Of a stretch of 64,000 nt of DNA, positions 1 to 12,907 are shown in pieces. The position numbers were made by a program, and so were the translations under genes. The DNA is from Gorsachius magnificus. Its lineage: Eukaryota; Chordata; Aves; Pelecaniformes; Ardeidae. Where the stretch lies: the NCBI GenBank assembly GCA_034008185.1, contig CM067089.1, forward strand, positions 25,223,713-25,287,712, in the 5' to 3' direction. Within the stretch, counting starts at the first letter, position 1. The number at the start of each line of letters is the position of its first letter. Under the pieces are notes generated by a model, which worked only from the letters and a program-made list of their open reading frames with translations, had not been told where the DNA came from and searched no databases.

Positions 1-2748
1 ACGTGCCTAGTTTTAAGAAGTGTATAGAAACTTTAGTTTATTGCCTAGGATATCATTTATTTGAGAGATGTGTTCAAATGCTTGTGGATTAGAGACTGAA
101 AACAAACAGACACTGGCTACAGCATCATGGTGTCTATTTGATTGCACAGCCATGCTAGTAAAAACAAGGTTGTATCTCTAAATAGTATGTGACCTTAGTG
201 ATCAACAGAGGTGACCATTTTGACTGGTCCACAAGCCGAGTGGAAAGGCTTTTGCTTCCATACTGATAACCCTGAAGTGGTATAGGCGAACAAAGAGAAA
301 AATGTTGACCTGCGTTCTTCTTGTATCAGCTGTTCTAATGCCATCTTGTGCCTATTAACAGAATTACTAAGACTTGTTTCCACCGTGGCGCCATGGGTGT
401 TGGTGGAACAACATGGCAAAAATCCAGTTCTGAGATTTAGAACAGGTTTTGATCAGTATGTGCTGTAATATCTTGTACTATTGTGAGCTGTGTGTGGTTT
501 GTGTGCTTTATTAGTCCTAACAAGCTTTACAGATCTCAAAACTTGTTACAAATCGAATCAGGGACAGAGCTTGAAGTAAAACTGGCATTTGTTGAGTCTG
601 CACTATGTTCTGTTTGTTATTGTAGCTGTTGTGCATACATACCACTTGACGTTTTCAAAATAGCAGCTAAAATAGATTTAGTGTTGCAGTACAGGAAATC
701 TACCTCTCTAACCTGTAGTTAAATACTTGATATCAATTCTCAGATGTCATTACGAAGACATACGCTGTCATGAATTGCTTTTCAAAACATCTGCCTTTTC
801 TAAAAAATTTTGAATTTATAGAAGATTCTCCACCTGCTCTTAGAGTTATGCTTTCAAACGGTATCTCCAAATTGTCCATTCAAAGGGCTGAACACATACT
901 TTCATTTTACTTTATATGCTAGTTAATAATGTAATTTTATATGTTATTTTATGGGCAAAAACTGTTGTGTGCTCTGTACAGTTGGGTAGAAAACCAAAAT
1001 AAAAATAACATGAAACTTTGAATGATGAAGTGAATAAGGAGTTAAGTTTCTTATCATTTTCCTGGTTTGATCCTTGGTTTAAAAAAAAAAAAAATAAAAA
1101 AGCCTGCATGTAAATATATTTTTATGTATGCTAAGCGTAAAGATAGCTCTGTCCTACCATATTGATTTATTAGATTCTCTGACATTTTAGTTGTGGTCGT
1201 TATGTTATATTTATGAGATGAATGTTGGATTCCCTCATTATGTTATCCTCATTTATTTTACATACTTTTATGGCTGGTTGTGCTCAGCTTTACATTTAAA
1301 GCTTTATTGCAGCTGTTAGTGTTGGGGGGAGGGGGAGGCAAGTACTTATTGATCAGTATTTACATGTTTACTGTTGTAATCATGATTTATTTAATCTCTT
1401 TCTACATGTAAGTATAAGGTCTTTCTCTGAAATAAAATAGTGTATTTCAGGAGGTCTCTTCATCTGAAAGAGGGTTTTCCTTAGGAAGTTAGTAGTGACT
1501 GGACTTCTCTAGGGGGAAATGGTGAGCACTTCACAACACTGTTGAAATTTTTCCTTATATAAAAAGATGCAAGTGATCTTTATAATTTAATATTTTATTT
1601 ACATTTGCTGTACACTCGAGATAAGGCAATGCTAACTTTAAAGTGATTATTTGTCATAGGCTGTCCTTCATTTAATGATCATGTGACCACTTCAAACCTT
1701 CCTTAGTTTAGTTTTATGACACAGCATGGTAGTCCCATGTGCCCTTTTTACAGCAAGGGAAATGGATGCCGTGAGATCAGACAAACGTGACTGCAACTGG
1801 GGTACCCTTCATGAGAAGCTTTAAGCAAACCCTAGCTAGAAGGGTACTGAGTATTTACCTGCCCTTCTGAGATTTTCTGAAGTGTGCTGGGAAAAGGATC
1901 ACCACAGGGTGGTGAGATCCTTCTCAAAACCTATGTTCAAGCAGCTTGAGTAGGGTGAAATAGTACGGTGGTGGCTGTGGGAACAGTATGTATCTGAGAA
2001 CTTCTGTCATAGGTTCACTAATGAAATATATGCAATTCTGTATATAGCATGTTGGGATCTGGGTCGTCGTTTATAAATGCCTGCTACTTTTGAAGATGGA
2101 AAGAATTGATGTGAATGTTAAGTAGCTATTTTTATATAAAGCAGACTTGCTACTGTAATACTTTTACTCTGTATTTGATAGTGTAGTTAAAATTTGGCAG
2201 TGATCCTAAGAAATAATTTCTTATATAATCTATACCTTCCTTTTGATTTTCTAGGAATAATTTATTTCGAATTGCAGCGTGCTATATAAATTCATCATTG
2301 TTTTTACAGACTCTGAGTGTAGTGAGCAAATGATTTCTAATCAAGATTTCTAGGTTACTGTTCATAATTAAGCTTAGTATTGTGTATAATTCACTATACC
2401 ACATTTTCCAGTGACAGCGACGTAAATTAAATATCATCACAAGGGTTCCGGAGATTTATATGGTTATAAGGATACACTGTAGCCTTTTCTCATAAACTAA
2501 AGTGTGTTTTCCTGGCACGTAGAAATACTGTAAAAACCTGAGTTTTGTCACCCAACTTTTGAGCTAATGTGTATCTTCTGTGTAGTCTGCAGACATGTTT
2601 TACAGCTCTTCTGTACTCAGTGGTGCTTCTCCCACCAAATACACTTTGGATAACACTGAGTAGATAGCACAAATTGGAGGGATTTATATCTTGTAAAGCT
2701 AAGCATAAATTATTTTGATTAATACATCTTAATATCATTCTTCTGTAG
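1..2748. other. Non-coding flank or intron upstream of the first exon candidate
   Basis: All frames are broken by frequent stops and no acceptor-donor pair encloses a convincing open segment. A good donor-like GTAAGTAT near 1410 has no matching upstream acceptor with an open frame. An A-rich run lies at about 1081-1099. If the exon chain that follows is real, this is probably intron, because the first candidate exon starts in phase 0 without an initiator context. Nothing else is supported here. Confidence 0.6.
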
Positions 2749-2782
2749 AACTGTATGCACAAGTACAGGATGTACTCTGATG
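2749..2782 (+). CDS. Candidate short internal exon (34 nt) of an unrecognised multi-exon gene
   Basis: The segment is bounded by an acceptor ending TTCTTCTGTAG and a strong donor, GATG|GTAAGTC. Read in phase 0 it gives NCMHKYRMYSD plus one leftover G. That G joins the AA opening the exon at 12829 to make a Glu codon, so the pair reads YRMYSD-E-QLIVLEKEK without a stop. A second frame is also open, and the third carries a stop. The polypyrimidine tract is short and a 34-nt exon can arise by chance, so the call rests mainly on the donor and on phase agreement with the stronger exons downstream. I do not recognise the product. Confidence 0.4.
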
Positions 2783-5700
2783 GTAAGTCTTTTATTGTGG
2801 AATATTATTCATCCCCAAACTGTCTTCTGGCATTTGATTTTCATTGGTGTGATTTCTGACTTTTTTTTTTAATATGCATACTTCTGAAATACAAATTATT
2901 ATTTTTTTCTAATGAGTCATTATCCTGTACTATCATCAAAGGTTTTTCACTGAAAACTTGAGAAAAAGGCAATGAAAACTAATTTTGATTGTTAATGGAA
3001 ATGTATTTTTAGTCTTAAACAGCTTCCCTCAGCAATAATTATAGTTATGCCTCTTGGGTGTTTTTGGACTTCTAAATTTACATCCAGCAGTTCTTTTTCA
3101 TTTAATAGTTAATCTTTTACAGAACACTGCAAATTCATACTTTTACCTAACATTAGGAGAGTCGAGGGAGTATATACATCTGTCCATCCTTTTAAAATAT
3201 AGATATAGGTGTTTTTCCTGTGTTACTAAGAAATATCTCTGTCTACATTGTATACAAGCTAAAGCATTTGCATTACTGTGCAGTTGAGGTCTGAGTGTCA
3301 CTTCTCGATTTGAAAAACACGAATTCAGTCAGTTTGTCTAATTTATATGGATTAACAGCAAGATAATTAGGTATCCTCATAGAAACAGATTTCTGTTACT
3401 CAGCCACTAAGATACAATTTTTGTAGAAAAGCAGAAGCATAAAGTGTGTATTAATTTGGGGGTTTAGAAGTTAACATAAGGTACAGGTCATAGTAATAAA
3501 TAAAGACTAGATTAGTTGAGCCGTATTTCACTACCGAAGTAGTTATTAAAAGATGAGGCTTTTTTCCTCCTGCAGTATTTTCATGCACAGTTGTTAATCA
3601 CGTGTTTGTGTATACTATTGAGGTATAAATCCTCCCCTCCCTACTGGAAAAGAGTTCATTTTGAAAAGGGATTGGTGTGTGCCTTTTTCATCCAACTTCC
3701 AGCACAACCTTGCCCCATGTGTTTAAGGTCTTGTGATTAAAGGTCTGGTCCTCTAATTAAAAGTGGAAATATACAAGTAGCACTAATGGGGGTGTCTGAA
3801 CTTTTTTTGCCTTAAGTATGCAGTTTTTCAGAGTTTAAGAAATGGTTAAAATTAATTCTGTGTGCAGTTACTGAGAGAAGAAGCAGCCAACAAATGTCAA
3901 TAAATCTAGATCTGTTTGAAGCAAACGTCACTAAATCTTAGTCTTGACTGCTCTCTGGTAGTGTCAAGAGCTGCTCTGTAAGATGAATTTGAGGGGAGGA
4001 TGAAAAAGGTACCATATTAAACCACAGCACTGATAAGTTTAGTTAAGAGGCAGAAGATGTGTCCTTGCAGTGACATTCAGTGGCCGATATTTGTTTCTCT
4101 TTAAATAATATGCTGTACATCTATGAGAATGATGGCTTGGTGTTTGTGACATTGCATCTTCACCAAGGTTACTGGCTCCAGGACAGGCAGTCTCTCCTCT
4201 CTTTCTCTCTCACACCCTGTCAATAAATATCCACTTGTCTGAGGAAGTGAGATACAGATTTTACAGCTGACACCAGAGCATCTTCATTTCCGGAAGCAAT
4301 GAGTTTCAACACATGTGAACGTGAAGTAGGAAAAAAAAAAATAAAAAATTAAAGGGATATATCTTTCAAGTCTTTGTCATAAGAAAGCAGTTATCCTTTC
4401 CAGACAACAAAATCCAAGGTTTGGCAATAGTATAACATTTAATGTCTTCCAGTGAAACCAAATATTTCCATTGTAACAATAACATACTATGTTTAGCCCA
4501 AAGGTTTGTCTTAAAACCAGATAAATATATTCCCCTTTCCACATTATATATTAATGTATATATTTCCACTTTAAAAGGGGAAAGTAATTAAGAATAGTAC
4601 CATATATGCATTGTGATATTTCTGCTCTGTTAATTCAGGGTGTTCACAACCTGGTATTAGATAAACCAACTTCTACCCAGACGTGCAACTTCCCCAGCTC
4701 CCAGCTAAAAAGGAGGGAGGAGGTACTCCATATGTACAAATGTATGTATGCACAATAAACCAGGGATGTGTAACGCTAGGATTTCTACTAGAAGTAGAGA
4801 TTTTGAGTGAAAACAAGATGAACAAGTCTCAGTCAATTGGAAAATATCTTAAATTTTCTAATCTGCAGCCTATTCTTTCCCTGAAGAGAAAAGCAAGTAA
4901 TTCTGTGGGAATAATTTATTCATCTACGGTTTATTTAATCTCTAATTCTAATTTATGTCAGTTTAACATCTGTGAATAAAAAGACTGTCTTTCCCATTCT
5001 TCTCTCTTTTATTTTTTTATTTTAAAACTAAAATGTGTTAAGTGTAACTAATAAGTCTGATTTATTGTTAGCTGGTACCAAGTTACTAATATGGTTTCTC
5101 TTGCTCACCCTCCCCTTCTCCCTATTCCTTCCATGCTCCAACCTGCCCCCCACCTCCAGCTGAGCACTGATTGTTGTCCGAGTCCTGATTTCTTACCACT
5201 AATAGTACCGCCGCAAGAGATGTAGAATTAAGTGCTTCATAACATTTTTCAACTGCTTAACGGCCTGTTTGGACCAATACAATAGGCAGCACCTATCCGT
5301 TCTGCTATGTTGAATCTCAAACATATGATAAAGCAGCCTTGGTTATCTGTTTGGTTGCAAGAAAACCTTGAAAGCATTATTTTTCTCCTGTGTTTCTAGA
5401 GAGTGTAAGTTGTGTCTTTTGAGTCCCTGTTTCTTGATGAGAAGCCACCAATGACAGTGATTTCCTTTCCTCCTTCTGCCTCTCGAGGAGGAGAGCTGAA
5501 GGTGGGTTGCAGCCTTTTGTATGAGGCTTAAGAGATTTGATGTAGGATTGGTAGGTGTCAGTCCAATTATGCAAGTTAAAGCCACTTACAGCGTGCTAGA
5601 ATATACAAAATGCTGTTGTATTTCTAAGAAGATGTGGGTCTGGGTTAATCTTGTTCCCATATAATATGTTGAATGGACAAAGATTAAAGGTGAGTGCATC

Positions 5701-6180
5701 AGCAGCACTCGATTCAGGCTTTCCCTGTTGTTTCTGACTCAGACTCTAAATGGCGTAACTGTGTGCCTCTTCAAGATTTGTATCCATACAAAATGCCATT
5801 GTGACTGACTGTCCTAGAACCTGGGACTGAGGAACTTTCTCTCCTGGGTGCTCAAATGTTGTGTGAAAGCGATATCAACTGAAACATCAGCAATAAATGA
5901 AGTAAATACTGCTTTTTACTCTGTGATCTTGTAGTTAGCAATTATGTATGAAAAGCATCCTAAGAACTTTTTAGCAGCTTTACTGAAAACTCCTGTGTGA
6001 GTTAAGTTTTAAGAAGTTTCTATTATTTCTGGACTTTTCAGAGTTGTAAAATCCGATAATTAATGTGGAACTGACAGAATAAAGGAATCTTATGTCTGAA
6101 AGCAAGCTCTACAAAGAGCAATGAGGTGCTCTTGCTGAAGGGTGGAGGATTAAGGTTCCAATGCTCTTTAGTCAAAAATA

Positions 6181-6230
6181 AAAACAAACAAACAAACAAA
6201 CAAAAAAAACCCCAAAAAAACCCCAAACCC
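6181..6230 (+). repeat. (AAAC)n and A/C-rich low-complexity tract
   Basis: Consecutive AAAC units pass into A-rich and CCCC-containing sequence. It could be the tail of a degraded element or plain simple repeat. Confidence 0.8.
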
Positions 6231-9200
6231 CACAACTTCTTAAAAAACAATATCTAAGAAACCCATGTATGTATGGAATAAAAACAGAATGGAAAAGAAT
6301 ACCAAAAATCCCCAAACTTTTTGCATAACTCTAACTATTGCACACTACAGAGATGAATAGTCCCAAACTTTTGTTCTCTTAGAGATACTATGGATTACTT
6401 ACAAATTCTTTAAATAGTCTTTCTCCCCTGTCCCCAACAAATAGTCTAGATGCACTCTTTGTTTAAAAGTTAATTTTAACCCATAAAATGTCTATAAAAT
6501 AGCATGATGGCTTTGGATACGTTTGTTTTCTGGTGTATTCAAAGTATCATATGCTGATCTTTAGTGACAACAGTGTATCTCTTTATTATTTTTATTTTCT
6601 ATTAGTACTGCAGCTTTGAGAAGGGTGATAATTGAATTCTGCCTTACATGTCAGTGAAGTGTTAATTTACAGCTATAGGGTCAGATTTTTAATCCTCCTA
6701 TTGCACCTTTGTAATCCGATCTTGGAGTTCTTCAGAAGCGCCCGTTAAGTTAAAGCAGAATACAGCTCACAGGAACTGTTCCTGGTGTTGCGCGTGCCAT
6801 ACGATGGTATGTTAAATCTGGCCTTAAGTTCCCAACCTGTGTGTCAAAGGTGTTAGCACATACAAAACTACGTATTAACTTAAAATGCTAACTACAGAGA
6901 AAAATAGACAAATATTTACTCCTTACCGCAACTTTGCATCAAGCTCAGGAAAACATATGTATGTGTTTAATCTGCTTGCCAAACACAAAACCACATTACG
7001 TTCTTTCAGATGTTTTCTGCACCCGTGTCTTCATTAACAGGAATAGCATGCTCTGAGAGGATGGTACACCCTTAACATTAACTAAGCACTCCCTGTTGTG
7101 TTAGTAAAGGTTTTGATTCTCAGATTCCAATTAAAGTTAATTTCAGGTAAAGCTACGTTATTAAAAATGAGAATATCGGACCAGGTTATCTAATTTAGAA
7201 CTGAAACTCACCCCTGCACTGGTCCAAACAACTTCTATGAAGCACTCGGTACATGTATTGAGGAAGATTAATATTGTTATTTTCAGAAATATTTGCACAG
7301 GGCTAACAGACCCTAGCAGACCCTAGCTTATTATTATTGACTCTAGACTAGTAACTAACAGTTCTGGAGGCAACTGACAGGCTCTGGTGAACGTAATTGT
7401 TCACTTTCAAGAATTCTCTTACAGACATGTCCCAGTTCATTGCAAATGTTTCTCATAAATTTACTGATATATATTTTCTTTTGATAGACAAAGGGAAAGG
7501 GGAGGGAGGTCTTCTATTGAACTGTATGCTTTTCACTTCGATAAATGGTGAATTTTCACAGTGGTTCACAGGGAGTTCTGTTCAGTTACCGCTTACGATA
7601 AGGTGTAGTGCTACCTCCCCGTGCACCACTTGGCATGTTCATCCCTGCTCTGCCTAGGGCCCTTGATTACACATCTGTTTATGGGTGCAAACCTAAACAC
7701 ATGATTTGCAAAAGAAAAGTGACACTATAATAGTTGCTATATTATCTGAGTCTCGAACCAGTGCTCTCTTCACTGAAGTTTTTTATAAATGTGATTATCA
7801 AGAGATATAACAGTGCCATAGTAACAAAATATACCTTATGTTTACGCTATAACCGAATTATTCTTGCTAATTATAGTAAGTATTTTTAGTCATTGATATA
7901 TGCAGCCACTAAAACACTGCATTTATCAGCTGAGTGTTTTTTCTCCTTGGCTTTGATGTTGCCAGTGTATATTTAATCTCAATTTATTTCTACTAGTCAT
8001 TGTTATATAAAACCTAATGCATGGAAACACAATATTTATCCCAGCAGCTGTTAAAAATCTGTGGATATGGATTAATGTCAGCTTTTAAATGTGTAGTGCT
8101 TTAGTTAATTCCATCCAAGGACAGATGATATCATCCACTAGGAAGGAATATATTAAAAGCTGTCAGCCAGAAGGTAGTAAAGTAGGTGATATGTTATAAG
8201 GAGGACTAAAAGGTCATTCAAAGAAGAGATATTGCTAATAAGTCAATTAAAATTTTCAAGCTGACATTTTACAAATTTCTGTGTAAGCCCTAAAACGTTT
8301 TCAAAGCTAGCAAAATTCACATCCAAGATTGGAAAAACAGGGGTCGTGCAGAACCTGCACAGTTCTTTCATGAAATGAGCAAACTGGGAGCTGGCTGCTT
8401 TTGGATAAGTCTTTGAGCAGATCAGGCTTGAGAGGGCCAGCTGTTTAGCCAGGTTAGTGTTATCTGGGCTGTATTTGTAAGTATAATAAGTGAGTATTGC
8501 TTATGTATATGTAAGCAAATTTACTTCAATAGATTCCTTCTGCATTGTCTTGCAGTCATTTCCAACGCTCACCTGGATTATGTGGAAGTAACTACTTCTG
8601 TATGACCAGATAGGGATTGTGTATGAATGTACTTACTTAGATTGCATTAAAACATGAGAGAAAATTCTTTTAAATTTACTGTCCAATGAGCGGGCAGTCA
8701 TTGTATAATACATATGGTGGCAATTTATTCAGGATGTGCTTTGATACTGTGTCTTGGTCAGGCTTCAAGGCTCAAGATTAAATCCTAGTGGAGGTGGGGA
8801 ATGCAGTCTATGTCAAGGAACTAAACCCTCGCTTCCAACATGTTCTTCCCTTGATCTAAGTTTGATAAAGTTTAGGTAAAACATGAAAAAAAATGAGGCT
8901 TAGTCTTGTTAAAGATATTGTTACATCTGACTGCCTCAGTGCAAGAGAAAAATCCTTGAGTACCTTTCAGTACCAGGCTCAAGATTGAGAAAATCCAGCA
9001 TTAAGCCTAATTCTGGTTTGTGTTCAAAGACAAAAAAAGGGAAGTAAATTTGGTGAAAACAAGAAATGCAATTTCTCTTATTTAACATTATCTAAATCCC
9101 TAAGATGATATTTTGCTCTAAGACCCATGGAACAAGTTTTGTGCAGTAAATACAAAATGGACGTTTAGTTTTAGTATTGATTAGGGCCCAAGTTAAAAAA

Positions 9201-9489
9201 ATAAAATCATACTTTATAACTTGAAATATATAGAATAAAATATATTTTGTTTCCATGCATTTGAAATTTTATGCACTTTTGTTATTGTGAACTCTGTAGC
9301 CATGCAGTGATCAAAGGGCACTGTATTTGTTTGATTTTTGAATGCATGGTCTAAAACATACAAAAAGCATTCTGTCAGCTAGGGCCTTAGGCATGGGATC
9401 TCAGAGACTTACCTCTTCCCAGCTGAAATGTAGCCCTGGCTGCTTTTGACAGGGTTTGTTTTTTTATGCCCAGGTTAGTTCAAGTTTGT

Positions 9490-9569
9490 GTGGGATTTGT
9501 TTTTTGGGTTTTGTTGTTTGGGTTTTTGTTGTGTGGGGTTTTTTTTGTTTTGGTTTTTTTTTTCCCCAC
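9490..9569 (+). repeat. G/T-rich low-complexity tract
   Basis: Alternating runs of T and GGG/GTTG, ending in T10 and CCCC. It is strongly strand-asymmetric and has no gene signal. Confidence 0.7.
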
Positions 9570-10681
9570 TTTTATTTATTACACTTTTCTCATGTGATAT
9601 TTAAGTATTTTGATTCTCAGCTATTCTTAGGTTATCTGTTTCTCACATAATCTGAGACCTGGACTATCTGCATAATTTTTGGTAGTGTGGAGATTCTTCT
9701 TAGTGATGCTTCTACTTATCAGTCAACAGGGGTATCAACTGAGCAAGTATTTTGGTGATGAATGATCAGACAGTAGTAGTCAGATTCCAGTTTCGTGTCT
9801 GAAATAGACATTTTCTTGGTTTGCACACTTTGCCTGATAAGATTTCTTTTTTTCTGTAACCTTCTTACCGAAGGTCTGTTGTCTTCAGATACTCTCACCT
9901 TTTAAAATTTATTGAGCTTATTATCAGAAGATAGTCTGACTGGATATTAAAACCTGCATATTAGTCTGTTATCTAGAAAAGGTGGTTGCATCACTTTCAC
10001 TCTAGATTCATAGTATAAATTACCTAGTTAAGTATACTAATGCAGAAAGAAAACTAATGAATCAAGCCTCCAGAAAATATGTGGAAGGTCTTGAAAAAAA
10101 TCTTGAAAAGTCTTGAAAATCCATCAAGTTTACTTGCATATGATTACAGGAGCAAAAGGAAAAAAACCCACCCTAACCCACAGGCATTGTTTAAGAGTTT
10201 GATAATAATACACTTTGTCTGATACATAGTATTATTTGAAAGATATGTTTATATGCCTGTGATTCTGTGCATGCACACTCTACGTGCATATCTATAACAC
10301 AAAAATATTATATCATGTCTGTATCCGCTAATCTAACATGATTAGGTTGGCCCTGCTTGTTTCACTTGACAGGCAGGCAGTGACATCAATCAAAATTTCT
10401 GCCATTCATGTTGCTTTTCACGGTGCCAGTGAGAGTCCTGACAGGTTTCTTTATAAGTGGGATAGCAATAACATCAGGATTTTGGTTTTCACAAGGTGGA
10501 GGGATAGTCATTCATGTATAGGGATCATTTCCGTATTTAATCTGCGTTCATTTAAGCTTGTATCTAAACGGCATGGCAGTGTATATTAAGAGATACTCAG
10601 ATGTTCTTGGTAATCTCAAGTTTTTTATGTTCTGAACCAAAAGGTGATTTGTTTCAAGTTTGGAGGAGTATTTGTGCTTTT

Positions 10682-10700
10682 TTGTTGTTGTTGTTGTTGT
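10682..10700 (+). repeat. (TTG)n microsatellite
   Basis: Six consecutive TTG units followed by a G/T-rich run. Confidence 0.8.
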
Positions 10701-12828
10701 GTTTGGGGTTTTTTTAACAAATAATGTGGAATTTTTTTCCTATGTGACATTTCATTTTGTTTGAAAAGGAATGAAATATTAAGAAAATAATAAGTTTAAA
10801 TTTTATTTTCCTAAATGTAGTAAAATGTAGTGTGTAGCAAAAAAAAAAATCAACCGGTATTTTCTATTGTTCCCTATTTCATATTTATCCTGAAGTTATC
10901 GCAAAATAATAAATATGCTATGATTTTCAAATCCAATTAAACCAAAGCAAGGAATTCATCTTTATCAGGTAGTCTGTTGTCCTGAAACCATTCCAAACGC
11001 ACCTGACAACGTGGAGCCCAATTATGCTCCATATAGATACACAAATTTTCTTCTGTCCTTTCCTAGAGCTGCAAATAGGGTAAAACAAGGAACCCAGATT
11101 AGGCCATTACAGTGGTACATTATGTCTCTGGCTTCCGCCTGTAGTTCCTATAGATCAGTTGCACCGTAGCTGTGTTCCCTCATTCCCAGTGGTAGAAGAA
11201 AGGTGTGAGGAGGAGAAAGAAGAAAGAACAAATTTAAACCTTGAGTGGAAATGCAACTGAGGTCTCTGATTTCCTGTTGAATTCCTGTTTCCATTATGCT
11301 GCCTCTGCAGATTCTCTACTCCTATGGGTAAGAGACTGATGGGGCAGAGAGAGGTGTCATCTCCCAGAGAGGTGGCCTTCCACATGCATGTGACTGCAGC
11401 TCAGTTGGGACAAAACTTTATGCTATTGTGTAATCTCCTTAGAACTGTGTCCTTTATTTTTAATTACAGTCTTTTTTGTGCATGTGCCTGTTTGGGACAG
11501 GGACCTCAGAAGTTCAAAAGACTCCAGGGTGTGCACCATACTAGTTGATAGGTTTGAAAGTAGAGCACGGTGGCTGATTTTCCGTATATTACTAATTTGG
11601 TTAATTTTAAGTATCTCTTGAACTCTTCTAGTTCTTTTTAAACTCTATCATTAGGCAATTATTGACAATTGATACTTCCACCAGGAATGCTTGTTTTTCT
11701 CTAGCAAAGCTACTAGTATGCTAAATGCAATTTTGGTGGCTAGAAAACCACTTATTGTATTTAACAAGTTTCTAGATGAGGTGAAAAAGACATTTATATA
11801 GCTGATATACTATATGTTATGTATTGTATACTATTGTCTCAGTTTTCATATCAAAGTATTGAATTGTTTAAAGCAGTTATATAAGAAGTTAAATCATGTG
11901 TGACATAGATGGCACCAAGATATTTAATAGATATCTTCTGATGGATATTGATGCATTGTGACTTTAACAAGCATTTTGGTTCAGTGGATTGATGAGCTAA
12001 GGATTGTTTTCTGAGGATGATGCACTTGAGGGAGAGTTACTTCTGCCTTAAATTCTAAACTCAGTTAGGCTTTTCAGTTGGGAAATATTTGTCCTCTCTG
12101 ACTTAATCCAAAATGCGATTTAGAAAAGCACCTAGTCTTTTTTGGTGGGTTTTTGATAATTTTTTTTTTTGCATGTCTGTGCCCTGCCCAGGGGACACAT
12201 TTTTAGAGAGAAAGAAGCTAAAGCATAGTTTACGTCAGATACTTCATTGCTGAGGCTTGCAAATGTAGTGAACAAACACTGACAGTTCTGTTACCAAAAA
12301 AAAAAATTAAAAAAAAAATTTAAAAAAATTAGGTTGTTGGAGTAGCCATTCAGTAATGGATACAGTACTGTGACTGAAATATCTACTATTTAAATGCCTC
12401 CTGTGCAGTACCAAATGCTAAGGTAGGTGCCAAATGGGAATACCCTCTACCATGTATAAGATGAATTGAGGCACTTTGGAGTGGGATCCAAAACAGCTGG
12501 CAAACTGAAAAGTGCATGATTGTAAAGCTAGTTCACATTAGAACTAATCAAAATAAGGTGCTGCAGATGGGTATATCCTAAATGAAACTGTCTTTTAATT
12601 GAAATCTTTCCACCTGTGTTCAATCTGTAGAAACCGACTCAACAATCAAGGAATGCTCTTGTCATGTAAAAGACTGTAATAAATTAAATAAATACTACTT
12701 CAAGTTTTTGCACTTCCTGTCCCCTCAGGTGAATGCTTTTCCCTTTTTCTCCTTCCCTTCCTTCCATTGTTGTGGTGCAGTTAATTGGGTATTTAATCCT
12801 CACTGCCACTCTTCCTCTTCCCCCTCAG

Positions 12829-12907
12829 AACAGTTGATAGTATTAGAAAAGGAGAAATGGAAAGTGCACCACAGTCTTAGGAGATACCCCACCAGCTGTC
12901 CAGAAAG
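12829..12907 (+). CDS. Internal exon (79 nt) of an unrecognised multi-exon gene
   Basis: A strong pyrimidine-rich acceptor (CTTCCTCTTCCCCCTCAG) precedes the segment and an excellent donor (GAAAG|GTAAGTC) follows it. The first two bases complete a codon. Then 25 codons read through QLIVLEKEKWKVHHS and LRRYPTSCPE, leaving AG to be completed by the next exon. The frame hits TAA immediately past the donor, which is what a real exon edge would give. The peptide is charged and hydrophilic, helix-like at first, with the RYPTSCPE stretch looking like a turn or binding loop. The split codon would encode Glu with the 2749 exon and Arg or Ser with the 32.86 kb exon. No family is recognised. It could in principle be a decoy, but two good splice sites plus phase agreement make this unlikely. 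Confidence 0.65.

Larger units (their letters stand above)
2783..12828 (+). other. Intron-like non-coding stretch (about 10 kb)
   Basis: No strong coding segment is seen here. The content is AT-rich single-copy sequence with simple repeats: (AAAC)n with A/C-rich tail at 6181-6230, G/T-rich low-complexity sequence at about 9490-9569 and (TTG)n at about 10682-10700. Two short exon-like segments (about 3576-3622 and 8556-8587) have acceptors and open frames, but their phases do not fit between the flanking exons. The sequence lies between two phase-compatible exons and is best read as one intron. Confidence 0.5.

Noticed and set aside
3576..3622. 47-nt exon after CCTCCTGCAG reading FSCTVVNHVFVYTIE
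   Set aside because: The donor GTATAA is poor and the ending phase is incompatible with the next exon.
7308..7327. Duplicated CAGACCCTAG
   Set aside because: Just two 10-bp copies, common by slippage, with no associated structure.
8556..8587. 32-nt exon reading ISNAHLDYVE after a TTGCAG acceptor
   Set aside because: Its phases do not fit between the 2749 and 12829 exons, and the donor is weak.
12300..12332. A-rich tract that might be a retrotransposon tail
   Set aside because: It is interrupted by TT pairs and has no recognisable element body upstream and no target duplication. Simple low-complexity sequence is enough.
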